In this document: positions 45,962 to 58,017 of the stretch, one piece after another
Position numbering within the stretch: position 1 is the stretch's first letter
Layout: every line of letters starts with the position of its first letter
Origin: Aerococcus suis
GTDB taxonomy: Bacteria > Bacillota > Bacilli > Lactobacillales > Aerococcaceae
Reading direction: 5' to 3'
Length of the DNA stretch: 64,000 nucleotides
Assembly: GCF_900176325.1 (NCBI RefSeq)
Contig: NZ_FWXK01000002.1
Location: 62,001 to 126,000 of the forward strand
Translations under genes and position numbers: made by a program
Notes under the pieces: model-generated
Seen by the model: only the letters and a program-made list of their open reading frames with translations
Databases searched by the model: none
What the model was told of the DNA's origin: nothing

Positions 45962-46241
45962 AAAACTGAATTTATTGGGATTAGCTCAAGCTGCTGGTAA
46001 ACTAGTCAGTGGAGAACCACAAGTATTAACAGCTATTAAACAAAAGCAAGCAAAGGTTGTATTGTTAGCAGCTGATTGTGGGGCAGCAACACAAAAGAAA
46101 ATACGTAACAAATGTTCCTATTATGATATTCAACTAATTGAAAATTATACACAGTACGATTTAAGTCAAGCGTTAGGAAAGAAACGAACAGTCGTATGTT
46201 TAACAGATAAAGGATTTGCTCAAAGTTTTTTGAGTAAATAA
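45954..46241 (+). CDS. ylxQ: L7Ae-like K-turn binding protein YlxQ
   Basis: A 95-aa protein of the L7Ae/L30e/S12e fold, which binds kink-turns in RNA. It shows LLGLAQAAGKLVSGEPQVL at the start, the VVLLAADCGAATQKKI stretch and a closing VVCLTDKGFAQ. I start it at ATG 45954, inside the last codons of ylxR (overlap to 45961), because this gives the family N-terminus; an upstream in-frame TTG at 45915 would add 13 unrelated residues. No strong ribosome site is seen, so translation is probably coupled to ylxR. Confidence 0.92.
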   Translation: MNKKLNLLGLAQAAGKLVSGEPQVLTAIKQKQAKVVLLAADCGAATQKKIRNKCSYYDIQLIENYTQYDLSQALGKKRTVVCLTDKGFAQSFLSK

Positions 46242-46300
46242 TGTGTGATACAGGAGCGAAAATCATATGAAACAATAGCACAATTAAGGATGGTGATGGC

Positions 46301-48430
46301 ATGTCTAAAAAACGTGTCTACGAATTTGCAAAAGAAATCGATAAAACAAGTAAGGAAGTTTTAGACTTAGCTCAAGCTGCTGGGCTTGATTTTAGTAGTC
46401 ATATGGCGACTATGAATGAAGCAGAAGAAAAACAATTGACAGATTATATGAGTGCTAAAAAAGAACAATCAGCACCTGATCAATCAGCAGAAAAAGAATC
46501 ACAAAAAGAGACTAAAAAAGAAGCTAAGAAAAACAAACATAAAGGTAAAAATAAAAAAGCGGATAATAAACAAAAACCGCATAAAAAAGGGCATAAAGAT
46601 AAAAAACATGAAAAAAATCATTCTCATGATCAAAAAGAGAATGACCAAAATTCTCAACCAAAACATAAACCAGCACCTGATAAAGTAGTTTATAAAGAGG
46701 GAATTACTGTTGCTGAATTAGCTAAAAAAATTCATAAAGAACCAGCTAAATTAGTTAAAGATTTATTTATGATGGGTGTACCTACAAATCAAAATCAATC
46801 ATTAGGTTCAGATGAAGTTGAAATTATTTTAGCTGAATATGGTATTGAAGCTAAACAAGAAGTTGTCATTGACCCATCTGATTTTGAACATTACTTTGAA
46901 GATGCTAAAAATCAAACAGAACATTTAGAAAGTCGTCCACCAGTTGTGACGATTATGGGTCATGTTGACCATGGTAAAACAACCTTACTTGATTATTTGC
47001 GTCATGCAAATGTAACTGAAGGTGAAGCAGGTGGTATTACTCAACATATTGGAGCATATCAAGTAGCTTCTGATGATCGGTTAATCACGTTCCTAGATAC
47101 ACCTGGCCACGCAGCATTTACGACAATGCGGGCACGTGGGGCAGATGTTACAGATATTGTTGTTATTGTAGTAGCAGCCGATGATGGTGTCATGCCACAA
47201 ACGGTGGAAGCTATTAACCATGCGAAAGCAGCTGAAGTCCCAATAATTGTCGCAGTTAATAAAATTGATAAACCAACGGCAAACCCACAAAAAGTTATGC
47301 AAGAATTATCCGAATATGGATTAATTTCTGAAGACTGGGGTGGAGATACCATCTTTGTCGAAATTTCTGCCAAATTTGGTCAAAACGTTGATGAATTATT
47401 AGAAATGATTCTATTAATTGCCGATGTTGAGGAATATAAAGCACAACCTAATCGTTTGGCATTAGGATCTGTGATTGAAGCACGTTTAGATTCTTCTAAA
47501 GGAGCCATTGCGACTTTACTTGTACAACACGGAACGCTAAAAACTGGCGATTCATTAGTAGTTGGTAATACTCACGGTCGTGTTCGGGTAATGTCAGATG
47601 ATAGTGGTAAACGGATTAAATCTGCCGGGCCATCAACACCAGTCGAAATTACCGGATTACAAGAAAGTCCAGAAGCTGGAGATCGTTTTGTTGTCTTCGA
47701 AGATGAAAAAACAGCTCGTAGCATTGGTGAAGAGAGAGCATCTCGTGCGCAAGAAGAACGTCGTCAAATGACTCATCATGTTACTTTAGATAACTTATTT
47801 GAAACGTTACAAGAAGGACAACTAAAATCTGTAGCAGTTATTATTAAAGCAGATGTCCAAGGATCAGCTGAAGCCTTATCAGCAAGTTTACAAAAGATTG
47901 AAGTTGAAGGTGTCAAAATTGATATCGTTCATAGTGCCGTTGGAGCAATTAATGAAGCAGATATCTCGTTAGCACAAGCATCTGGCGCTATCATCGTTGG
48001 TTTTAATGTTCGTCCAACACCACAAGCTCGTGAACAAGCTGAAGCAGATGGCGTTGATATTCGTCTTCACAACGTTATTTATAACGTTATTGATGAAATT
48101 GAAACGGCAATGAAAGGTCTACTTGATCCTGAATATGTTGAAGAAGTGACTGGTACAGTACAAGTACGTGAAACCTATAAAGTTTCTAAAGTCGGAACTA
48201 TTGGTGGTTCATACGTATTAGATGGCTATATCGAACGGAACAGTGGTGTTCGTGTCATTCGTGATAATATTGTTATTTACGAAGGACAATTAGCTTCATT
48301 GAAACGTTTTAAAGATGATGCCAAACGAGTTGACAAAGGCTATGAATGTGGTTTAATGATTGAAAATTACAATGATATTCAAGTAGATGATATTATTGAA
48401 GCCTTCCATATGGTAGAAGTAAAACAATAG
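46301..48430 (+). CDS. infB: Translation initiation factor IF-2
   Basis: IF-2 is the GTPase that brings initiator tRNA to the 30S subunit and joins the 50S. The N-terminal IF2N domain ([16 protein letters not shown]) is followed by a lysine-rich low-complexity linker (about 55-125), a second N-terminal domain, then the G domain with GHVDHGKTT near 220, DTPGHAAFT near 266 and NKIDK near 320. The C-terminal domains complete a 709-aa protein, with a shorter N-terminus than Bacillus or E. coli. The start follows AAGGATGGTGATG. The reading frame in the lysine-rich linker is simple-sequence but open in all relatives. Confidence 0.97.
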   Translation: MSKKRVYEFAKEIDKTSKEVLDLAQAAGLDFSSHMATMNEAEEKQLTDYMSAKKEQSAPDQSAEKESQKETKKEAKKNKHKGKNKKADNKQKPHKKGHKDKKHEKNHSHDQKENDQNSQPKHKPAPDKVVYKEGITVAELAKKIHKEPAKLVKDLFMMGVPTNQNQSLGSDEVEIILAEYGIEAKQEVVIDPSDFEHYFEDAKNQTEHLESRPPVVTIMGHVDHGKTTLLDYLRHANVTEGEAGGITQHIGAYQVASDDRLITFLDTPGHAAFTTMRARGADVTDIVVIVVAADDGVMPQTVEAINHAKAAEVPIIVAVNKIDKPTANPQKVMQELSEYGLISEDWGGDTIFVEISAKFGQNVDELLEMILLIADVEEYKAQPNRLALGSVIEARLDSSKGAIATLLVQHGTLKTGDSLVVGNTHGRVRVMSDDSGKRIKSAGPSTPVEITGLQESPEAGDRFVVFEDEKTARSIGEERASRAQEERRQMTHHVTLDNLFETLQEGQLKSVAVIIKADVQGSAEALSASLQKIEVEGVKIDIVHSAVGAINEADISLAQASGAIIVGFNVRPTPQAREQAEADGVDIRLHNVIYNVIDEIETAMKGLLDPEYVEEVTGTVQVRETYKVSKVGTIGGSYVLDGYIERNSGVRVIRDNIVIYEGQLASLKRFKDDAKRVDKGYECGLMIENYNDIQVDDIIEAFHMVEVKQ

Positions 48431-48440
48431 GAGGTTTGTC

Positions 48441-48794
48441 ATGGCAAAATTTAGAGCCGAACGCGTGGCACAAGAAATTTTACGTGATGTCAATGACATT
48501 CTACAACGTAAAGTGCGTGATCCGCGTGTTGAAGGAGTCACAATTACAGATGTTGATGTAACGGGTGACTTACAACAAGCAACGATATACTATACCGTCT
48601 TATCTGATAATGAATCAGATCGAAATGATGCGAAAACAGGTTTAGAAAAAGCAAAAGGCTTAATCCGTAGTGAAATTGGCAGTCGTTTGCAAATTTATAA
48701 AACACCTGAAATTTATTTTACTTACGACGAGTCAATTGCTTATGGTAACCGAATCGATGAATTAATTAATCAATTGCATCGCGAGGAAAAATAA
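48441..48794 (+). CDS. rbfA: Ribosome-binding factor A
   Basis: RbfA is a KH-fold protein that matures the 5' end of 16S rRNA and helps cells at low temperature. The 117-aa protein has RAERVAQEILRDVNDILQ at the N-terminus, DPRVEGVTITDVDVTGDLQQA in the middle and the RIDELINQL helix at the end. AGGAGG precedes the ATG by seven bases, 10 bases after infB. A terminator follows, ending the operon. Confidence 0.95.
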   Translation: MAKFRAERVAQEILRDVNDILQRKVRDPRVEGVTITDVDVTGDLQQATIYYTVLSDNESDRNDAKTGLEKAKGLIRSEIGSRLQIYKTPEIYFTYDESIAYGNRIDELINQLHREEK

Positions 48795-48805
48795 GACAAT
48801 TAAGA

Positions 48806-48840
48806 AAGAAGTTGAGTTTTTCTCAACTTCTTTTATTTTT
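48806..48840 (+). terminator. Intrinsic terminator after rbfA
   Basis: GAAGTTGAG (48808-48816) pairs with CTCAACTTC (48822-48830) around TTTTT, followed by TTTTATTTTT. It ends the rimP-rbfA operon. Confidence 0.92.
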
Positions 48841-48934
48841 GCCTTTCTACCGTGTTTGCGTAACGAAATATACGTGCGTCACGATTGAAAAAATGATATG
48901 CTAATAACGATTTACGAAAAAGTTAGGTGATAAC

Positions 48935-49855
48935 ATGCAAAATTTGGATGGCATTTTACCTTTGTGGAAGGAAAAAGGCTTAACTAGTCACGATTGTGTA
49001 TTTAAAGCACGAAAAATCTTACATATGAAAAAAATAGGTCATACAGGGACTTTAGATCCTAATGTGGATGGTGTTCTTCCATTATGCCTTGGTAAAGGCA
49101 CCAAATTAGTTGATTTAATAATGGATAAAACCAAAACATATGTGGGTGAAATTACGTTAGGATTTGCAACTGAGACGGAAGATTTAGATGGAAAAATCAT
49201 TGATGAATTGGCTATTGATCAACCGATTCCATCAGAAGTCATTGATCAAAAAATGCAAGAATTCAAAGGAATAATTACTCAAATACCACCAATGTATTCA
49301 GCCGTAAAAGTAAATGGTAGACGATTGTATGAGTATGCGCGAGCAAATGAAACTGTTGAGAGACCGACACGGCAAGTTGAAATTCATCAATTTAAGCGAA
49401 CCTCTTCTGTAGAGTATGACAATGAAAAGCATGTCCAACGATTTAAATTTGAAGTGGTTTGTGGAAAAGGAACTTATATCCGCACACTTGCTTCAAATTT
49501 AGGTGAATCATTAGGTGTTCCAGCAACAATGATCAAATTAACCCGAACAGGAAGTTCACCATTTAGTAAGAATGAATGCTTGACATTGGCAGAAGTTAAA
49601 CAAGCCGTTACAGATGGTTCAATTAACCAATATGTATGGTCAATTGATCGTGTATTAAATCAATATCCGACTTGGGAAGTGCCAGCTCATTTAATAAAAT
49701 TAATTAGAAATGGTGCCGTAATTGATAAAGACCAATTACCTAAGGACTTAAGTGATGAGCCAATCGTAGCAGCTCAAATTGATAACCAAATTATCGGTTT
49801 ATATGGGCCACATCCAACGAAAGAAAATAAAGTTAAGCCTAAGAAAATGTTTTAA
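48935..49855 (+). CDS. truB: tRNA pseudouridine(55) synthase TruB
   Basis: TruB makes the universal pseudouridine 55 in the tRNA T loop. The catalytic aspartate is in HTGTLDPNVDGVLP (D41), a variant of the textbook TLDPxATGVL seen in lactic acid bacteria. PPMYSAVKVNGRRLYEYAR and GKGTYIRTLASNLG follow. At 306 aa it is the standard bacterial length with a C-terminal PUA-like extension. AGTTAGGTGA precedes the ATG. It is 17 bases from ribF, with which it is probably co-transcribed. Confidence 0.96.
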   Translation: MQNLDGILPLWKEKGLTSHDCVFKARKILHMKKIGHTGTLDPNVDGVLPLCLGKGTKLVDLIMDKTKTYVGEITLGFATETEDLDGKIIDELAIDQPIPSEVIDQKMQEFKGIITQIPPMYSAVKVNGRRLYEYARANETVERPTRQVEIHQFKRTSSVEYDNEKHVQRFKFEVVCGKGTYIRTLASNLGESLGVPATMIKLTRTGSSPFSKNECLTLAEVKQAVTDGSINQYVWSIDRVLNQYPTWEVPAHLIKLIRNGAVIDKDQLPKDLSDEPIVAAQIDNQIIGLYGPHPTKENKVKPKKMF

Positions 49856-49872
49856 TCGAGAAGGGACGACAG

Positions 49873-50829
49873 ATGGAAGTTAGACAATTACATCATCCAA
49901 TTGACACACAAGATATTTATCAAGGTCCGATAGTATTAGCCCTGGGTTTTTTTGATGGTGTGCATAAGGGGCATCAAGCAGTTTTACAAACAGCTAAACG
50001 TGAAGCATCAAAACGTGGACTTCCGTTAGCTGCTATGACATTTAATATTTCACCTAAATTTATGTTTCAAGAATGGCACCCAAAAGAGCTACAGTATTTG
50101 ACAGATTTATCTGAAAAAGAAGAGTTGATGGCATATTATGGGGTAGATATTCTTTATGTTGTTCAATTAACAAGTGCTTTTGCTAAATTAGCCCCGCAAT
50201 TATTTGTTGATCAATATTTGGTTGGATTACAAGCTCAAACAGTAGTCGCCGGTTTTGATTATACATATGGCCCTAAAGATACAGCAAATATGACATTATT
50301 GAACGACTATGCTAGAGATCGCTTTCGAATTATCGAAGTTCCTAAAGTAGCTATGGAAGGGCACAAAGTGGGAACAACACAAATTAGAGAAGCCTTAATT
50401 GGGAAAGGCGATGTCACATTTGCTAATGATCAATTAGGCTATCCATATTTCTTAATGGGATTAGTTATTCACGGTGAAAAAAGAGGACGAGAACTTGGTT
50501 ATCCCACTGCCAATTTGCTAATCGATGATTCACATGTGATGCCAAAAGTTGGGGTATATGTGGTGGAATGTTTAATCAACGAGGAGCTTTATCCAGGCAT
50601 GGCATCGATAGGATATAATATTACTTTTGGTGATAATCGTGAAAAGACAGTAGAAATTCATCTCTTGGATTATAGCTTAGATATATATGGCGAAACAGTG
50701 AAGGTCTATTGGCATAAACGATTACGAGGTGAAGAGAAATTTTCTTCAAAAGAAGCACTCATTGAACAAATGCAACAGGATGAAATTGACACCCGAGCAT
50801 TTTTCGAAAATTATTATCCTTATCAATAA
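49873..50829 (+). CDS. ribF: Bifunctional riboflavin kinase / FAD synthetase
   Basis: RibF makes FMN and FAD from riboflavin. The N-terminal adenylyltransferase has the nucleotide-binding LGFFDGVHKGHQ near 27-38; the C-terminal kinase begins near 185 with HGEKRGRELGYPTANL and contains the VYVVE strand. The protein is 318 aa, the usual size. AAGGGACGA precedes the ATG, 17 bases after truB, the common truB-ribF pair. It is followed by a strong terminator. Confidence 0.96.
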   Translation: MEVRQLHHPIDTQDIYQGPIVLALGFFDGVHKGHQAVLQTAKREASKRGLPLAAMTFNISPKFMFQEWHPKELQYLTDLSEKEELMAYYGVDILYVVQLTSAFAKLAPQLFVDQYLVGLQAQTVVAGFDYTYGPKDTANMTLLNDYARDRFRIIEVPKVAMEGHKVGTTQIREALIGKGDVTFANDQLGYPYFLMGLVIHGEKRGRELGYPTANLLIDDSHVMPKVGVYVVECLINEELYPGMASIGYNITFGDNREKTVEIHLLDYSLDIYGETVKVYWHKRLRGEEKFSSKEALIEQMQQDEIDTRAFFENYYPYQ

Positions 50830-50844
50830 AAAACACTAATAAGG

Positions 50845-50875
50845 AGATTGAAGGAAACTTCAATCTTTTTATTTT
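50845..50875 (+). terminator. Intrinsic terminator after ribF
   Basis: AGATTGAAG (50845-50853) pairs with CTTCAATCT (50858-50866) around GAAA, followed by TTTTATTTT. Confidence 0.92.
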
Positions 50876-51018
50876 GTCTTGAAAAAGTAGAAAATCATTC
50901 TTCTATTCGCAAAATAAATTTAGATATTTGATGATATATTTCACAAAAGAGCCTCAATAATAGCAAACAAAGACTGTCATATCAGCGTTTTTACTGCTTA
51001 TTTATAAAAGTAAAATAA

Positions 51019-51048
51019 GGTCAAAAAATACTTTGACTATTGTTGACT
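51019..51048 (+). promoter_or_regulatory. CtsR-like operator before hrcA
   Basis: On the minus strand two direct heptads AGTCAAC and AGTCAAA (complement of 51032-51048) are three bases apart, matching the CtsR box RGTCAAA-N3-RGTCAAA with one change. A third half site GGTCAAA in the opposite direction lies at 51019-51025. The box overlaps the -35 of the promoter. ctsR itself is not in this window. Confidence 0.6.
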
Positions 51049-51071
51049 TAAGTATCAGACCATGATATTAT
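51043..51071 (+). promoter_or_regulatory. Promoter of hrcA-grpE-dnaK-dnaJ
   Basis: TTGACT (51043-51048) and TATTAT (51066-51071) are 17 bases apart; TATAAT three bases further is an alternative -10. It lies between the CtsR-like box and the CIRCE element. Confidence 0.6.
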
Positions 51072-51078
51072 AATGGTG

Positions 51079-51105
51079 TTAGCAGTCGAGCTGTTCAAGT
51101 GCTAA
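51079..51105 (+). promoter_or_regulatory. Degenerate CIRCE element (HrcA operator)
   Basis: TTAGCAGTC (51079-51087) and AAGTGCTAA (51097-51105) flank a 9-base spacer. The consensus is TTAGCACTC-N9-GAGTGCTAA, so each arm has one change. The position just downstream of the -10, before hrcA, is the expected place for HrcA autoregulation. Confidence 0.75.
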
Positions 51106-51121
51106 AAGTGAGGTGATACAA

Positions 51122-52171
51122 ATGTTGACTGACCGACAGATGTTAATCCTTCAAGCAATTATTGATCACTATACGACTTATGAAGAACCTGTGGGATCGA
51201 AAACTTTGGCTAAGATGCCAACGATTGAAGCAAGTTCGGCAACAGTACGGAATGAAATGGCTAGATTAGAAGCGTTGGATTTAATTAGTAAGACGCATTC
51301 ATCATCCGGTCGTATTCCGGTTGAAGCTGGTTATCGGTATTATATTAATCATATTATGCCGAAATATGGTGGTTTAATTGATTCAGGTTTAACAGATACT
51401 GAACAAGAAATGGTTCATGAAATTTTTAGTGATCCATATGCTGAATTGGAAGACATCATCACGAAGTCGGCGGAAACATTAGCGCTGTTATCACAAAACG
51501 TGGTGATGGCTTTAGGACCGGAAGCTTTGACCCAACGATTAGCTGGTTTTAAAATTGTTCAGCTAACCAGAGATCGCGGGATGGCAATTTTAATTACCCA
51601 TCTCGGTAGAGTAGAGGATTTCGTATTTACGATTCCTAAGCAAGTCTCATGGGATACGCTCGAAGAGTTAGTGAATGTCATTAATGCGGAAATGCTTCAA
51701 TTACCGCTTTCTACTGTCATTCAACGATTGCAAACAGAAACAATTGATATTATGAACTTGGATAAACATCCAAATAATCGCTCCTTAGTTAACCATTTAG
51801 TTAAAAAAATTGATGGTGAGCGGCTAGTTATCAGTGGTAGACAATTACTCTACCAACAACTAAGTTCAAGCGAGGACTTCAAAGAAATTCACTCTTTGAA
51901 TGAAGTTCTGAATAATCATCAATTATTAATTGACTTAATGAGTGAGCGAAATAAAGGTATTCAAGTGCGTATCGGTAAGGAACTAGAACAACCTAAACTT
52001 GAAAATATGAGTTTAATGACTGCTAATATTGGAACAGATCAAAACGATCATGACTTAATATTTGCGGTTTTAGGACCTGAAAATATGCCGTATCTGAAAA
52101 TGGTTCAGTTAGTACATGGTATTCGTTCTGAATTGAATCGATTTTTAGATGATTACCAATCAAAATTATAG
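51122..52171 (+). CDS. hrcA: Heat-inducible transcription repressor HrcA
   Basis: HrcA binds CIRCE and represses chaperone genes; GroE helps fold it. The 349-aa protein has an N-terminal winged helix-turn-helix (MLTDRQMLILQAIIDHY, then SATVRNEMARLEAL and SGRIPVEAGYRYY), and the central GAF-like and dimerisation domains. I start it at ATG 51122, where GAGGTG lies six bases upstream and the N-terminus matches relatives; a GTG at 51113 lies inside that site. It heads the hrcA-grpE-dnaK-dnaJ operon, with grpE starting 12 bases after its stop. Confidence 0.96.
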   Translation: MLTDRQMLILQAIIDHYTTYEEPVGSKTLAKMPTIEASSATVRNEMARLEALDLISKTHSSSGRIPVEAGYRYYINHIMPKYGGLIDSGLTDTEQEMVHEIFSDPYAELEDIITKSAETLALLSQNVVMALGPEALTQRLAGFKIVQLTRDRGMAILITHLGRVEDFVFTIPKQVSWDTLEELVNVINAEMLQLPLSTVIQRLQTETIDIMNLDKHPNNRSLVNHLVKKIDGERLVISGRQLLYQQLSSSEDFKEIHSLNEVLNNHQLLIDLMSERNKGIQVRIGKELEQPKLENMSLMTANIGTDQNDHDLIFAVLGPENMPYLKMVQLVHGIRSELNRFLDDYQSKL

Positions 52172-52183
52172 GAGGGTTTGCTG

Positions 52184-52762
52184 GTGGATAAAGAAAATCA
52201 AGAACCAACAACAGAAGAACAAAAGACAGAGAAAGAGGAAAAAACAACAGAAAATGTTGAATCCACTCAAGAAACTGTTGAAAATTCAGAAGAAAATAAA
52301 AAAGAGGATGCCTCAGAGGTTAAACAATTAAAAAATGAATTAGCAGAAAAAGATGATCAAATTGTTCGTTTATCTGCCGAAATTCAAAATATGCGTCGCC
52401 GTTTTCAAAATGAACGACAAGATTTAGCTAAATACCGTTCTCAATCACTAGCAAACGACATTTTACCAGTGTTAGATAATCTTGAACGGGCATTAGCTAT
52501 TGAAGTAGAAGGCGATGCTAGTGAAAACTTGAAAAAAGGTGTTGAAATGGTTCAATCTAGCCTAATTCAAGCGTTAGCTTCTGAGGGAATTGAAGAAGTG
52601 AATCCGTTAGGTGAAATCTTCGATCCAAACTTCCACCAATCTGTATCATCAGTACCAAAATCTGATGATCAAGAAGATGAAGAAATTGTGGAAGTTTATC
52701 AAAAAGGTTATATGATTAAAGATCGAGTATTACGCCCAGCAATGGTTATTATTGCTCAATAA
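52184..52762 (+). CDS. grpE: GrpE, nucleotide exchange factor of DnaK
   Basis: GrpE dimers release ADP from DnaK. The N-terminal 45 residues are charged low-complexity (K, E, T, N). A long coiled-coil follows (about 45-100, with LSAEIQNMRRRFQNERQD), then the beta-rich domain with HQSVSSV and VYQKGYMIKDRVLRPAMVIIA. From GTG 52184 with AGGAGGG seven bases upstream it is 192 aa. TTG 52178 and CTG 52181 are too close to the ribosome site. Co-transcribed with hrcA and dnaK. Confidence 0.95.
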   Translation: MDKENQEPTTEEQKTEKEEKTTENVESTQETVENSEENKKEDASEVKQLKNELAEKDDQIVRLSAEIQNMRRRFQNERQDLAKYRSQSLANDILPVLDNLERALAIEVEGDASENLKKGVEMVQSSLIQALASEGIEEVNPLGEIFDPNFHQSVSSVPKSDDQEDEEIVEVYQKGYMIKDRVLRPAMVIIAQ

Positions 52763-52822
52763 TCACAAAATTTTAAGAAAATTCATTTTTAACATAAACT
52801 ATTAATTGAAAGGATGTTTTAA

Positions 52823-54664
<1,842 letters not shown>

Positions 54665-54711
54665 GATAGACTGAAACGTCATATCAATCGTCTGAAATAG
54701 ACAATTAGTTG

Positions 54712-54783
54712 GCGGTTGGTCCTTATCAAAAGCTAGTGATTTCAAGGATGATCTACTTTGGTAAGGCCAACTGCTTACTTTTT
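54712..54783 (+). terminator. Hairpin and T-run between dnaK and dnaJ
   Basis: GCGGTTGG (54712-54719) pairs with CCAACTGC (54767-54774), and the stem continues with CCTTA/TAAGG and CAAAAG/CTTTG, with bulges. A T-run at 54779-54783 follows. It probably acts as a partial terminator between the two genes. Confidence 0.65.
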
Positions 54784-54815
54784 ATGTGAATTTAAACTAA
54801 AGAAGGGAGCTTGTT

Positions 54816-55970
54816 ATGGCAGATAAAAATCCTTATGACGTACTAGGTGTCTCTAAAGATGCCAGTCAAGCTGAGATTAAAAAAGCCTATCGTAAATTAT
54901 CTAAAAAATACCATCCTGATTTAAACGATAGTGATGATGCAGAACAAAAATTTAAAGAAATTTCTGATGCTTATGAAATTTTAGGTGACGAACAAAAACG
55001 GAAACAGTACGACCAATTTGGATCAACAGGTGGTGCTGGTGGCTTTGGTGGCTTCGGTAATGGCGGTGGCCAGTATCAACAATATTCTGGTGGCTTCGAA
55101 GACATTTTTGATACCTTCTTTGGTGGGGGTAGTGGCTTCGGTGGCTTTGGCCAACAACGCCGTCGCGATCCGAATGCGCCTCGTCCTGGTGATGATTTAC
55201 AATATACAATGGATTTAAACTTTGAAGAAGCTATTTTTGGTAAAACAGAGCATATTAGTTTCAGAAGAGAACAAGATTGTCATTACTGTCATGGGACAGG
55301 AGCAAAACCAGGAACTTCACCAAAAACATGTTCTACTTGTGGAGGACGTGGAGTGGTTAATCAAACACGTAATACACCTTTAGGTCGTATGAGTACGCAA
55401 ACAACGTGTCCAGATTGTAATGGATCAGGTGAAGTGATCGAAGACGAATGTACGCATTGTCATGGAAAAGGACGCGAAGCTGTAAATCATAAAGTAAAAG
55501 TGAAAGTGCCAGCTGGTGTAGAAGATGGTCAATCAATACGCCTTTCTGGTCAAGGTAATGAAGGCTATAATAATGGTCCTGCAGGTGATTTATATGTTGT
55601 TTTCCGCGTAAAAAGTAGTGACATGTTTAAACGTAAAGGATCAGAAATTTACTTTACGTTGCCAATAAACTTTGCTCAAGCCGCATTAGGTGATGAGGTA
55701 GAAGTGCCAACCGTTCATGGTAAAGTTAGTATGAAAGTTCCTGCCGGGACTCAAACAGGTGAAACTTTTCGATTGAAAGGAAAAGGAGCACCTAAATTGA
55801 ATGGTTCTTCTAATGGTGATCAACGAGTCACAGTAAAAGTTATGACACCTAAAAATCTAAATGATGGACAACGAAAAGCGCTTCGCCAATTTGCTGAAGC
55901 AACAGGTGATAATGTGACTGAAGAGGAACGCAACTTTTTTGATAAATTAAAACGTGCATTTAAAGACTGA
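54816..55970 (+). CDS. dnaJ: Chaperone DnaJ (Hsp40)
   Basis: DnaJ delivers substrates to DnaK and stimulates its ATPase. The J domain has the HPD motif at 33-35. A glycine/phenylalanine-rich linker (about 70-120, GGFGGFG repeats) follows. The zinc domain holds four CxxCxGxG repeats ([32 protein letters not shown]) and then come the substrate-binding barrels and the dimerisation tail. The 384-aa length is standard. AGAAGGGAG precedes the ATG. A terminator follows, ending the heat-shock operon. Confidence 0.97.
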   Translation: MADKNPYDVLGVSKDASQAEIKKAYRKLSKKYHPDLNDSDDAEQKFKEISDAYEILGDEQKRKQYDQFGSTGGAGGFGGFGNGGGQYQQYSGGFEDIFDTFFGGGSGFGGFGQQRRRDPNAPRPGDDLQYTMDLNFEEAIFGKTEHISFRREQDCHYCHGTGAKPGTSPKTCSTCGGRGVVNQTRNTPLGRMSTQTTCPDCNGSGEVIEDECTHCHGKGREAVNHKVKVKVPAGVEDGQSIRLSGQGNEGYNNGPAGDLYVVFRVKSSDMFKRKGSEIYFTLPINFAQAALGDEVEVPTVHGKVSMKVPAGTQTGETFRLKGKGAPKLNGSSNGDQRVTVKVMTPKNLNDGQRKALRQFAEATGDNVTEEERNFFDKLKRAFKD

Positions 55971-55993
55971 CTAGATGAAATTAAAAATTATTA

Positions 55994-56027
55994 AGAGATT
56001 AGGAGACTTTCCTAGTCTCTTTTTTTA
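55994..56027 (+). terminator. Intrinsic terminator after dnaJ
   Basis: AGAGATTAGG (55994-56003) pairs with CCTAGTCTCT (56011-56020, one wobble), followed by seven T. Confidence 0.9.
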
Positions 56028-56055
56028 TAGATAGTAAGAGACATTGGTTAGAGAA

Positions 56056-56084
56056 TTGTTATTATCTCAAGGCTTTGCTATAAT
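56056..56084 (+). promoter_or_regulatory. Promoter of lepA
   Basis: TTGTTA (56056-56061) and TATAAT (56079-56084) are 17 bases apart, with TGC just before the -10. Confidence 0.65.
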
Positions 56085-56116
56085 GAGGTCTGTTAAACAA
56101 GAAGGAGCTTATATCT

Positions 56117-57943
56117 ATGAATATCGAAGAAATGAAACAACGACAAGAAAGAATTAGAAATTTTTCGATTGTGGCACATATTGACCACGGGAAATCGACA
56201 CTTGCCGATCGTATTTTACAAAATACGGGAACCGTATCTGAACGGGAAATGCGTGATCAAATGCTTGACTCCATGGATTTAGAGCAAGAACGCGGAATTA
56301 CAATTAAATTAAACGCTATTGAATTGGAATATACTGCCAAAGATGGCGAACGTTACATCTTCCATTTAATAGATACCCCAGGGCACGTCGACTTTTCTTA
56401 TGAAGTCTCACGTTCGCTAGCTGCCTGTGAAGGGGCTGTATTAGTAGTAGATGCTGCGCAAGGGATTGAAGCACAAACGTTAGCTAATGTGTACTTAGCT
56501 TTAGAGAATGATTTAGAAATTTTACCAGTCATAAACAAAATTGATTTACCGGCTGCTAATCCAGAAGCGGTTCAGGAAGAAATTGAAGATGTCATTGGTA
56601 TCGAAGCTGATGATGCCGTGTTAGCAAGTGCAAAAGCTAATATTGGGATTGATGATTTATTAGAACAAATTGTTGAAAAAGTTCCAGCTCCAACAGGTGA
56701 CTTAGAAGGTCCTGTACAAGCTTTAATTTTTGACTCAGTTTATGATCCTTATCGTGGAGTCGTCTTAAGTATTCGAGTACAAAATGGTGTCATCCATCCA
56801 GGGGACACTATCCAAATTATGAGTAATGGAAAGACATATGAAGTAGTTGAATTGGGAATTATGTCACCAAAACCGATTCCTAGAGATTACTTAATGGCTG
56901 GGGATGTTGGTTATGTGACAGCAAGTATAAAAGATATCCAAGATACTCGTGTGGGGGATACGATTACTTTAGCTGATAATCCGGCCACTGAACCATTGGA
57001 ACAATATCGACAAATGAATCCAATGGTGTATTGTGGGATTTATCCTGTAGACTCTTCTGATTACGGTGATTTAAGAGATGCTTTAGAAAAATTACAATTG
57101 AATGATGCCAGTTTGGAGTTTGAAGCAGAAACGTCACAAGCATTAGGATTTGGCTATCGCTGTGGGTTCTTAGGATTACTACACATGGATGTGATTCAAG
57201 AACGTTTGGAACGTGAATTTAATTTGAATTTAATTGCAACCTCACCATCCGTAATTTATCATGTTCAAAAAACAGATGGTTCCTGGGTAGAAGTCGATAA
57301 TCCTTCTGAAATGCCGGATAATACGAATATCGAATCAGTAGAGGAACCATATGTTAAGGCTGAAATTATGGTACCTCAAGAATTTGTTGGTGCAGTTATG
57401 GAATTATCACAGAAAAAAAGAGGTAATTTCGTTACGATGCAATATTTGGATGATATTCGTGTCAATGTGATTTATGAAATTCCATTATCTGAAATCGTCT
57501 TTGATTTCTTTGATCAATTGAAATCCCATACTAAAGGATATGCATCATTAGATTATGAAATTATTGGTTATCGCCCATCAAATCTAGTGAAGTTAGATAT
57601 TTTATTAAATAATGAAGTCGTGGATGCTTTAAGTATTATTGTTCATCGTGATTTTGCGTATGACCGTGGAAAAAATCTGGTTCGTAAATTAAAAGAAGTC
57701 ATTCCGCGTCAACAATTTGAAGTTCCTATCCAAGCTGCTATTGGACAAAAGATTATTGCACGAACAAATATCAAGTCCTTACGAAAAGATGTCACAGCTA
57801 AACTGTATGGTGGAGATGTTACTCGTCGACAAAAACTTCTAAATAAACAAAAAGAAGGTAAAAAACGAATGAAAGCAGTAGGATCTGTCGAAGTTCCTCA
57901 AGAAGCTTTTATGGCCATTCTCGATATGGACGAAGATAATTAA
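56117..57943 (+). CDS. lepA: Elongation factor 4 (LepA)
   Basis: LepA is a ribosome-dependent GTPase related to EF-G, implicated in translation under stress and in initiation or ribosome biogenesis. The G domain has HIDHGKST at 21-28, DTPGHVDF near 80-87 and NKIDLP near 135-140. It lacks the EF-G domain IV and ends with the LepA-specific C-terminal domain. It is 608 aa. AAGGAG precedes the ATG. It lies after the chaperone operon, with its own promoter and a bidirectional terminator. Confidence 0.97.
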   Translation: MNIEEMKQRQERIRNFSIVAHIDHGKSTLADRILQNTGTVSEREMRDQMLDSMDLEQERGITIKLNAIELEYTAKDGERYIFHLIDTPGHVDFSYEVSRSLAACEGAVLVVDAAQGIEAQTLANVYLALENDLEILPVINKIDLPAANPEAVQEEIEDVIGIEADDAVLASAKANIGIDDLLEQIVEKVPAPTGDLEGPVQALIFDSVYDPYRGVVLSIRVQNGVIHPGDTIQIMSNGKTYEVVELGIMSPKPIPRDYLMAGDVGYVTASIKDIQDTRVGDTITLADNPATEPLEQYRQMNPMVYCGIYPVDSSDYGDLRDALEKLQLNDASLEFEAETSQALGFGYRCGFLGLLHMDVIQERLEREFNLNLIATSPSVIYHVQKTDGSWVEVDNPSEMPDNTNIESVEEPYVKAEIMVPQEFVGAVMELSQKKRGNFVTMQYLDDIRVNVIYEIPLSEIVFDFFDQLKSHTKGYASLDYEIIGYRPSNLVKLDILLNNEVVDALSIIVHRDFAYDRGKNLVRKLKEVIPRQQFEVPIQAAIGQKIIARTNIKSLRKDVTAKLYGGDVTRRQKLLNKQKEGKKRMKAVGSVEVPQEAFMAILDMDEDN

Positions 57944-57958
57944 TCATTTAATTAATAC

Positions 57959-58002
57959 AAAAAACTTGGAGATTAGTATCATGCTAACCTCCAAGTTTTT
58001 TT
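57959..58002. terminator. Bidirectional terminator between lepA and the aldo/keto reductase
   Basis: ACTTGGAG (57964-57971) pairs with CTCCAAGT (57989-57996), with an inner TTAG/CTAA stem. A-rich on the left and T-rich on the right, it works for both converging genes. Confidence 0.85.
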
Positions 58003-58017
58003 AATAGTGTCAATGTT

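Noticed and set aside
46452-46688. 78-codon plus-strand frame rich in lysine and isoleucine
   Set aside because: It is a frame shift of the lysine-rich linker of infB; the real frame is continuous across it.
54952-55218. Frames of 85 and 77 codons on both strands over the dnaJ linker
   Set aside because: They come from the glycine-rich repeats of dnaJ; both are shadows of the true frame.
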